From contig JARBUN010000055.1 in NCBI GenBank assembly GCA_029239635.1, positions 1-38,294 of the forward strand: a stretch of DNA of 38,294 nt, read 5' to 3'. Within the stretch, counting starts at the first letter, position 1; each line of letters opens with the position of its first letter. The notes beneath the pieces are model-generated. The model saw only the letters and a program-made list of their open reading frames with translations, was not told the DNA's origin and did no database searches. This document shows, piece after piece, positions 33,342-38,294 of the stretch. The translations under genes were made by a program, and so were the position numbers. Origin of the DNA: Microbacterium sp. GTDB lineage: Bacteria; Actinomycetota; Actinomycetes; Actinomycetales; Microbacteriaceae.

Positions 33342-33499
33342 GTGCGCGTCGCCCCGACCGCTCGTTCGCGCGCGGCCCGGCCGTCGGCATCGGCACCATC
33401 CGCACCGGCGCCGTCTCTCCGCGCGCCGTCTCTGCACGCGCCGTCTGCAGCGGCGCCGTCCGCATCGATGCCCGCACCGAAAAAGAGGCAGAACAGTGA
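33338..33499 (+). CDS. Small ORF bridging pcaI and pcaJ, with pentapeptide repeats
   Basis: ATG 33338 overlaps the pcaI stop (ATGA), and the ORF's own TGA (33497-33499) overlaps the pcaJ start (GTGA). This gives a 53-residue ORF coupled at both ends. It begins MSARRPDRSFARG, contains four units TGAVS-PRAVS-ARAVC-SGAVR encoded by a 15-bp tandem repeat, and ends ARTEKEAEQ. No signal peptide, membrane helix or known family can be seen. In most genomes pcaI and pcaJ abut directly, and pcaJ often begins MSA-TRISR. The ORF may therefore be a repeat expansion inserted near the old pcaJ start rather than a gene of its own. Whether the peptide is made is unknown. Confidence 0.4.
   Translation: MSARRPDRSFARGPAVGIGTIRTGAVSPRAVSARAVCSGAVRIDARTEKEAEQ
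33404..33463. repeat. Four 15-bp tandem repeats inside the bridging ORF
   Basis: Units start at 33404, 33419, 33434 and 33449, with core GCGCCGTCTCT or a near variant. The period is a multiple of three, so each unit adds five residues ending in AVS, AVC or AVR. Confidence 0.7.
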
Positions 33500-34143
33500 C
33501 CACTCGCATCTCCCGCACGCAGCTCGCCGCACGGGTGGCATCCGACATTCCGGAGGGCGCCGTCGTGAATCTCGGGATCGGGGCTCCCACGCTGGTCGCC
33601 GACTACCTGCCCGAGGGGCTCGAGATCGTGCTGCACACCGAGAACGGGATGCTCGGGATGGGTCCGGCTCCCGAACGGGGGCGCGTCGACCCCGACCTCA
33701 TCAATGCCGGCAAGCAGCCGGTCACCGCGCTGGCGGGAGCGGCCTACTTTCATCACGCCGACTCGTTCGCGATGATGCGCGGCGGCCACCTCGACGTATG
33801 CGTGCTGGGCGCGTTCCAGGTGTCGGCGGGGGGAGACCTCGCGAACTGGTCCACGGGCGAGCCCGGCGCGATCCCCGCGGTCGGCGGAGCGATGGACCTC
33901 GCGATCGGCGCGAAGGACGTCTACGTCATGACCGACCTGCTCACCAAGGGCGGCGAGCCCAAGCTCGTGGCCGCCTGCACGTACCCGCTCACCGGCGTCG
34001 GCTGCGTCTCGCGGGTGTACACCGACCACGGCGTCTTCGACGTCACGCCCGACGGCTTCCGCGTGCGCGAGCTGTTCGGCGACAACACGCACGCCGAGAT
34101 CTCGGCGCTGCTGGGTCTCGACCTCATCGAACAGGAAGCCTGA
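33496..34143 (+). CDS. pcaJ: 3-oxoadipate CoA-transferase subunit B
   Basis: The catalytic partner of PcaI. The 215-residue protein reads VTTRISRTQLAARVASDIPEGAVVNLGIGAPTLV, then HTENGMLGMGPAP with the catalytic glutamate at residue 49 of the ENG motif, GAAYFHHADSFAMMRGGHLDVCVLGAFQVS, LVAACTYPLTGVGCVSRVYTDHGVF and a normal end. GTG 33496 is chosen since the protein begins in register with family members and the codon overlaps the stop of the small ORF. There is no separate strong ribosome site, so its translation probably depends on ribosomes arriving from upstream. pcaF follows after three bases. Confidence 0.93.
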   Translation: MTTRISRTQLAARVASDIPEGAVVNLGIGAPTLVADYLPEGLEIVLHTENGMLGMGPAPERGRVDPDLINAGKQPVTALAGAAYFHHADSFAMMRGGHLDVCVLGAFQVSAGGDLANWSTGEPGAIPAVGGAMDLAIGAKDVYVMTDLLTKGGEPKLVAACTYPLTGVGCVSRVYTDHGVFDVTPDGFRVRELFGDNTHAEISALLGLDLIEQEA

Positions 34144-34146
34144 GCC

Positions 34147-35313
34147 ATGCCCGCATCCTTCGTGTACGACGCCGTCCGCACTCCGTTCGCGCGGCACGGC
34201 AAGGCGTTCGCCGATGTGCGCCCCGATGATCTCGCGGCGACCGTGATGGCATCCGTCGTCGAACGCACCGGCATCGACCCCGCCCGCATCGAGGACGTGA
34301 TCTTCGGCGACGCGAACCAGGCGGGGGAGGACAATCGCAACGTCGCGCGCTTCGGGGCGTTGCTCGCGGGTTTCCCCTCGTCGGTGCCCGGGACGACGAT
34401 CAACCGCCTGTGCGGATCATCTCTGGATGCCGTGATCCAGGGCTCGCGCGCGATCGAGGCGGGAGACGCCGAGGTGATCCTCGCCGGCGGCGTTGAGTCG
34501 ATGACCCGCGCGCCGTTCGTGGTGGAGAAGAGCCCGCGTCCTTTCCCCGCGGCGAATCAGACGATGTGGAACACCTCGATCGGCTGGCGCATGACCAACC
34601 CGCGGCTGCGGAGAGACTGGACGATCTCGAACGGCGAGAGCGCCGAGAAGCTCGCCGAGATCTACGGCATCTCGCGCGAGGAGCAGGACGCCTTCGCGGC
34701 CCGCAGCCACAGCCTCGCCGCCGCCGCCTGGGCCGCGGGGCGCTTCGACGACGAGATCGTGCAGGTCGAGGGCCATGCGCTCGCGCGCGACGAAGGCATC
34801 CGCGACGACTCGACCGCCGAGGTGCTCGCGGGCCTGCGCCCGGCATTCCGGAAGGACGGCACGGTGACGGCGGGCAACTCCTCGCCGATCAACGACGGCG
34901 CCTCGGCGGTGCTGCTGGGAGCGGAGGGAGTCTTGGATGCCGAGCCTCTCGCCCGCATCGCGGGTCGCGCCGCGTTCGGCAACGACCCTGACGTGTTCGG
35001 TGTCGCTCCCGTCGAGGCGGCGAACCGCGCGCTCGCCCGCGCCGGCCGCTCGTGGAAGGACGTGAGCTTCGTCGAGTTGAACGAGGCGTTCGCGTCGCAG
35101 AGTCTCGCCTGCGCCCAGCTGTGGACGGAGCTGGACCCGGAGCTGTTGAACGAGAACGGCGGCGCGATCGCGATCGGCCACCCGCTCGGCGCGTCGGGCG
35201 GGCGCATCATCGCCCGCGCCGCGCACGAGCTGAAGCGCCGCGGCGGCGGCGTCGCCGTGACCGCGATCTGCATCGGTGTAGGGCAGGGCCTCGCGGTGGT
35301 GCTCGAACGCTGA
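34147..35313 (+). CDS. pcaF: Beta-ketoadipyl-CoA thiolase / acetyl-CoA acyltransferase
   Basis: Splits 3-oxoadipyl-CoA to succinyl-CoA and acetyl-CoA, the last step of the pathway. The 388-residue thiolase shows the nucleophile Cys89 (NRLCGSS), GGVESMTRAPFV, NGESAEKLAEIYGISREEQDAFAARS, GNSSPINDGASAVLL, NEAFASQSLA, GHPLGASGGR with His345, and the second active cysteine 375 in CIGVGQG. AGGAAG precedes ATG 34147. Its position behind pcaIJ supports the PcaF role over a fatty-acid thiolase. A long perfect hairpin at 35358 ends the operon. Confidence 0.92.
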   Translation: MPASFVYDAVRTPFARHGKAFADVRPDDLAATVMASVVERTGIDPARIEDVIFGDANQAGEDNRNVARFGALLAGFPSSVPGTTINRLCGSSLDAVIQGSRAIEAGDAEVILAGGVESMTRAPFVVEKSPRPFPAANQTMWNTSIGWRMTNPRLRRDWTISNGESAEKLAEIYGISREEQDAFAARSHSLAAAAWAAGRFDDEIVQVEGHALARDEGIRDDSTAEVLAGLRPAFRKDGTVTAGNSSPINDGASAVLLGAEGVLDAEPLARIAGRAAFGNDPDVFGVAPVEAANRALARAGRSWKDVSFVELNEAFASQSLACAQLWTELDPELLNENGGAIAIGHPLGASGGRIIARAAHELKRRGGGVAVTAICIGVGQGLAVVLER

Positions 35314-35357
35314 GCCTGCCCCGGGCTCGAGAAGCTGACGGGCAGGTGGCCGTCGGA

Positions 35358-35402
35358 AATGAGTGAGGGCCCTTCGCGATTCGCGAAGGGCCCTCACTCA
35401 TT
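35358..35402. terminator. Bidirectional terminator between pcaF and tRNA-Pro
   Basis: Perfect 22-base inverted arms at 35358-35379 and 35381-35402 (AATGAGTGAGGGCCC and onward) meet around CGCGA-T-TCGCG. Short T- and A-runs flank it. It serves the plus-strand pca operon and the minus-strand tRNA gene, whose 3' end lies nine bases away. Confidence 0.9.
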
Positions 35403-35410
35403 TGTACAGA

Positions 35411-35487
35411 TGGTCGGGGTGACAGGATTTGAACCTGCGGCCTCGTCGTCCCGAACGACGCGCGCTACCAAGCTGCGCCACACCCCG
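35411..35487 (-). tRNA. tRNA-Pro, anticodon CGG, with encoded CCA
   Basis: On the minus strand the acceptor CGGGGTG pairs with CACCCCG, followed by discriminator A and an encoded CCA (35413-35411). The anticodon arm is CGTCG-TTCGGGA-CGACG, giving anticodon CGG for proline codon CCG. The T-arm contains GGTTCAAATCC. The gene is 77 bases with CCA. No integrase or duplicated 3' segment was seen near it, so it is not evidently an attachment site. Confidence 0.96.
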
Positions 35488-35590
35488 TGGCCAACCCTGA
35501 AAGTCTACCCCGTTCGCGGACGTGCGCCCAATCGTGCTGCGCAGCGGGAGTGTCGGCTCGGGGGCGAGGGTGGCACGCGGGGTCGAGAGC

Positions 35591-35640
35591 GTCGGGGAAC
35601 GCCTCCCCGTCCACGAAGAGAGGAGAGGACGTTCCCCGAC
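35591..35640 (-). terminator. Inverted repeat downstream of the surface-protein gene
   Basis: GTCGGGGAACG (35591-35601) and CGTTCCCCGAC (35630-35640) are perfect 11-bp inverted arms in the gene-free stretch 35488-35829. They lie about 190 bases past the stop of the surface-protein gene at 35830. It may terminate that transcript before the tRNA gene, though the distance is long and no T-run is present. Confidence 0.4.
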
Positions 35641-35710
35641 GACTCGCCGCATCGGACCTCGGGTCTCAGGGCTCGCTCCTCAGGGCGCGGCCCCTGAGAG
35701 CTCGCGCCTC

Positions 35711-35806
35711 GGCGCCGGCCTGGGCGCCGGCCTGGGCGCTGGCCTGGGCGCTGGCCTGGGCGCTGGCCTCGGCGCCGGCCTGGGCCCCGGCCCCGGCGCC
35801 GGCTTC
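35711..35806. repeat. 12-bp minisatellite, eight units
   Basis: Eight head-to-tail units of the GGCGCCGGCCTG type, with a C/T variation at base 6 and two more diverged units near the right end. It lies just past the stop of the surface-protein gene. Translation in one plus frame gives repeated LGAG, but nothing else supports coding. Confidence 0.85.
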
Positions 35807-35829
35807 AGCGCGCGGCCTCGGCACCGGCC

Positions 35830-37341
35830 TCAGGGCCGCCGGGTCGGGCGTCGTCTCGCCACGATCGCCGCACCGCCGCCGAGCGCCACGGCGAGCATCG
35901 CGCCCAGTGCTGCCCCGCCCATCGATGCTCCTGGGACGCCGGTGGAGGCGAGAGCGGCGGGGAGGGGCGCCGCAGCCGACGGCGTGGGCGTGGGCGTGGG
36001 AGGAGGTGTCGGCGTCGGCGTCGGCGTGACCGGCGGGGGCGTCGGGGCGAGCTGCTCGGTCTGCGAGGGGTTCGCGAACCGCTCCTTCCAGCTGTAACCC
36101 CGGGGAAGGTACGGTGCGATCGCGTCGTCTTGCTCGGCTCTCGAGATCCGCCAGACGGCGGTGTACACGCCGGAGCCCGGGAGGGTCTCCGGTGAGGAAA
36201 CAAGATACGTTCCCGGCCCACGACTCGGATCCGTCGTCAGGGTGAGGTGGGCGACGGGCGCCAGGGCGGACGGCACCTCGGCGGACTCCGCGGGGAACGC
36301 CCCCGTGCGGTACAGGTCGGCGCTCGCGCGAAGCGGCACGAAGGAACCATCGGCCAGGCGTGGCCACACGCCGTCGCCGACGGATACCTCCACGTCATCG
36401 ACGAATCTGTCGCCGTCGATGCGGGCGGTCGTGGCGATGACGGGACGGAATTGCACAGGGCGCGCCGAGGCATCAGCCGTCGCCAGATCGAATGTCTGCG
36501 GATCGGCGGGGCCCGCCGACTCCTGCTGACCGGGGGTGGTGTAGAGCCGCACGGCCGCGGCGGGCACGCGGAAACTCCCCGAGGCCCGGACGATGTACGG
36601 GCGTCCGTCGCTGCCGGAGGGGCGCGGAGCCGAGATCGGGTAGACGACGCCGGCACGCACGTCGGTGCGCTCCGAGGTTCCGGTGTCGGCGAAGACGGCG
36701 TTCTCGAGCCGCAACGTGCCGGTGGCATCCGGGTCGACGTCGGCGACGATGGTTCCCTCCGTCGGATCGTCGGCGGCGGTGGTCAAAGTGAGCGATCCGT
36801 CGGTGCGGGGCACGTGCACCGCAGCGGCCTCGTTCAGGTACTGATCGACGCGCGCCTGGATCGCCGCGCTGTTCTCGGGGCTGGCGCGGCGCATGATGTA
36901 GTCGATCGCCTCGCTCAGCGAGTCGCCGTGGTACCCCCAGGAATGAAGGGTGGTGTCGCGGTCCACGATCGCTTTCACCGCCCATCCCACGCTCGCCGCC
37001 TGGACAGGGTCGTCGGTCTGGCCGTAGACCGAGACGAGGTGGTTGATCGACGCGAGCTCCTGGGCGCTGAGGCCGCGGAGGTCCGAGGTCGTGCCGTGGT
37101 CGGTCGTCGTGCCGGTCGCGACGGGGAGCCCGGGATGGATGCAGTAGGTGTGCACGTCGCCCACCCGCATCGAGCCGTGCCAGCCGGTGGACGACAGTGG
37201 CGCCCACGCGCCGAAGCCTGTTCCTCGATCAGCGGCGGTCGCCGGGGGTGCGAACAGAGCCGTGGCAGCTGTGACGAGCGCGAAGACGGCGACCAGGGCG
37301 CGCCGTCGGCGGCGAGGTCGCGGGAAGTGCAAGTGATGCAT
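35830..37341 (-). CDS. LAxTG-anchored surface protein, thioester-domain-like
   Basis: A secreted wall protein of 503 residues. An Arg-rich start and hydrophobic helix (ALVAVFALVTAATALF) end at a signal cleavage after about ATA (residue 36). The segment TYCIHPG with Cys67 and PVQAASVGWAVKAIVD about 45 residues later resemble the Cys and Gln regions of thioester (TQxA) adhesins, but the exact TQxA motif is not present, so bond formation is uncertain. Beta-rich domains follow, then a Pro/Thr spacer (TPTPTPTPP), LASTG (464-468), a hydrophobic helix and a basic tail. LAxTG fits class E sortases of actinobacteria. The start ATG 37341 has AGGGA before it. A 12-bp minisatellite lies just past the stop. 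Confidence 0.8.
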   Translation of the reverse strand: MHHLHFPRPRRRRRALVAVFALVTAATALFAPPATAADRGTGFGAWAPLSSTGWHGSMRVGDVHTYCIHPGLPVATGTTTDHGTTSDLRGLSAQELASINHLVSVYGQTDDPVQAASVGWAVKAIVDRDTTLHSWGYHGDSLSEAIDYIMRRASPENSAAIQARVDQYLNEAAAVHVPRTDGSLTLTTAADDPTEGTIVADVDPDATGTLRLENAVFADTGTSERTDVRAGVVYPISAPRPSGSDGRPYIVRASGSFRVPAAAVRLYTTPGQQESAGPADPQTFDLATADASARPVQFRPVIATTARIDGDRFVDDVEVSVGDGVWPRLADGSFVPLRASADLYRTGAFPAESAEVPSALAPVAHLTLTTDPSRGPGTYLVSSPETLPGSGVYTAVWRISRAEQDDAIAPYLPRGYSWKERFANPSQTEQLAPTPPPVTPTPTPTPPPTPTPTPSAAAPLPAALASTGVPGASMGGAALGAMLAVALGGGAAIVARRRPTRRP

Positions 37342-37397
37342 GGGAGTCCCTTCGATTGAGAGACTCGATCTTCGCTGTGCGGCGACGCTCGTGAACG

Positions 37398-37437
37398 CCC
37401 GAAGGGGCCGTTCCGTGGACGAAACGGCCCCTTCGGG
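37398..37437 (-). terminator. Terminator of the metallophosphoesterase gene
   Basis: CCCGAAGGGGCCGTT (37398-37412) pairs with AACGGCCCCTTCGGG (37423-37437). It lies 17 bases past the stop of the metallophosphoesterase and before the surface-protein start. Confidence 0.8.
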
Positions 37438-37453
37438 GATGGTGCAGAAGTGC

Positions 37454-38294
37454 TCAGCGCGGCAGCAACGTCAGCAGCGTCGCTTCCGGCCGACACGCGA
37501 AACGCACCGGGGCGTAGATCGAATGTCCGAGTCCGGCACTCACGTTCAGTGGCACCGAGCGGCCGCCGTAGGACCATTCGCTGAGCCCGCGAGCCTGGTC
37601 GAGGGGCAGATCGCAGTTCGACACGAGCGCCTTGCGGCTGAATGGCACGCGCACCTGCCCGCCGTGCGTGTGCCCGGCCAGCAGCACATCCGCACCGAAA
37701 TCGGTGAAGGTGTCGAGCGTGCGGCGATAGGGCGCGTGCATGACTCCGAGTGTCAGGTCGGCGGCATCCAGAGTCTCCAGGACCGGGGGAATCTGGTCGG
37801 GACGATCCCACTTGCGGTGGGCGTCGTTCACGCCGAACGCGGTGATGCGCACCCCCTTCACCTCGAGGGACACGGCGGTGTCATCGAGGATGTTCCATCC
37901 GAGGTCGTCGGTGAAGAATCGGTCGAGGGCGTCGACGTCGAGGTGCTTGTGGGCGGGGACATTCCCGGACGGCCCGAGGAAGTACCGCAGGGGGTTGCGG
38001 GGGGCAGGCTCCTGGAAATCGTTGGAACCGTGGACGACGAGCCCGGGCACGCCCCGCAGGGGCACGAAAGCGGTACGGATGCCGGTCAGCCCGTCGCGGT
38101 GACCGAGGTTGTCGCCCGTGTTCACCACGAGGTCGGGGGACAGCTCGATGAGCCGAGCCATCCACTCCTGCTTGCGGTGCTGCCAGGGGGCCATATGCGC
38201 GTCCGACACGTGAAGGACGCGGATCGGTTCCGCCCCCTTCGGAAGCACACGCAGGGCGTGATAGCGGACCGTGAACAGGTAGCGTTCGATCCCC
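37454..38294 (-). CDS. Metallophosphoesterase, calcineurin-like (5' end outside the window)
   Basis: A metal-dependent phosphatase or phosphodiesterase. About 280 residues are visible on the minus strand, still open at the right edge (GIERYLFTVRYHALRVLPKG). Metal-binding motifs in order are VSDAHM, TGDNLGH, HGSND (in place of GNHD), MHAP and AGHTHGGQVRVP. The two-His GHTHGGQ end is diagnostic. Family members of this actinobacterial type often have an N-terminal membrane anchor just before the visible part, which cannot be checked here. GTG 38248 would be a possible internal start, but the reading upstream of it is conserved-looking, so the true start is probably outside. Confidence 0.92.
   Translation of the reverse strand, partial: GIERYLFTVRYHALRVLPKGAEPIRVLHVSDAHMAPWQHRKQEWMARLIELSPDLVVNTGDNLGHRDGLTGIRTAFVPLRGVPGLVVHGSNDFQEPAPRNPLRYFLGPSGNVPAHKHLDVDALDRFFTDDLGWNILDDTAVSLEVKGVRITAFGVNDAHRKWDRPDQIPPVLETLDAADLTLGVMHAPYRRTLDTFTDFGADVLLAGHTHGGQVRVPFSRKALVSNCDLPLDQARGLSEWSYGGRSVPLNVSAGLGHSIYAPVRFACRPEATLLTLLPR

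Noticed and set aside
35411..35487. tRNA-Pro as an attachment site of an integrated element
   Set aside because: No integrase, no second copy of the tRNA 3' end and no foreign-looking block lie beside it.
35522..36097. Plus-strand reading with repeated LGAG as a silk- or elastin-like protein
   Set aside because: It is the translation of a 12-bp minisatellite with no plausible flanking protein, opposite the end of a well-supported surface-protein gene.

Overview
The window is very GC-rich DNA that reads like a Microbacteriaceae chromosome, most likely Microbacterium or a close relative. This rests on the syntenic blocks (SRP RNA, dnaX-recR, lysC-asd), the short 4.5S-type SRP RNA, the class-E-like LAxTG sorting signal, many start codons directly behind a -10 box, and the protein families seen. 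It looks like ordinary core chromosome with a few catabolic modules. No phage, insertion sequence, CRISPR array or conjugative gene was recognised.

Layout. 1-2211: the 3' part of a GH38 alpha-mannosidase. 2212-4282: a scrambled stretch with a composite hairpin repeat and 3' remnants of a phosphodiesterase, an ABC ATPase, a small membrane protein and an IclR regulator. 4306-4393: SRP RNA. 4415-6235: a small unknown protein and a Nudix hydrolase, divergent from a DeoR regulator. 6246-9520: pta-ackA. 9539-11254: a TetR regulator divergent from a membrane protein. 11358-14718: beta-phosphoglucomutase and a GH65 disaccharide phosphorylase. 14979-18259: dnaX-recR. 18748-22004: an unknown protein, a broken ThrE-type exporter and a broken aspartokinase. 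22161-28035: asd, mqo, tdk, galE, a GntR regulator and a siderophore-interacting reductase. 28135-28914: a HAD phosphatase. 29333-31318: a sortase-anchored trypsin-like protease. 31489-35313: an IclR regulator with pcaI-pcaJ-pcaF of the beta-ketoadipate pathway. 35411-35487: tRNA-Pro(CGG). 35830-38294: a sortase-anchored surface protein and the start of a metallophosphoesterase.

How the parts work together. GH65 phosphorolysis plus beta-phosphoglucomutase feeds glucose 6-phosphate to glycolysis. Pta-AckA makes ATP from acetyl-CoA. PcaIJ and PcaF turn 3-oxoadipate into succinyl-CoA and acetyl-CoA under a neighbouring IclR regulator. Aspartokinase and Asd begin the aspartate amino-acid family, and Mqo links malate to the quinone pool.

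Two patterns run across the window. First, the word GGATGCC/GGCATCC recurs about 59 times, often inside genes through otherwise uncommon GAT and GCA codons. Second, several core genes (lysC, thrE, mqo, dnaX, the 3273-3720 gene and the 2552-4282 remnants) carry short internal deletions or frameshifts. Such lesions in essential genes suggest assembly or consensus error at least as strongly as biology. I did not find a clear new defence or mobile system. The most unusual local features are a 53-codon repeat-bearing ORF that exactly bridges pcaI and pcaJ, and the composite hairpin repeat at 2263-2496.
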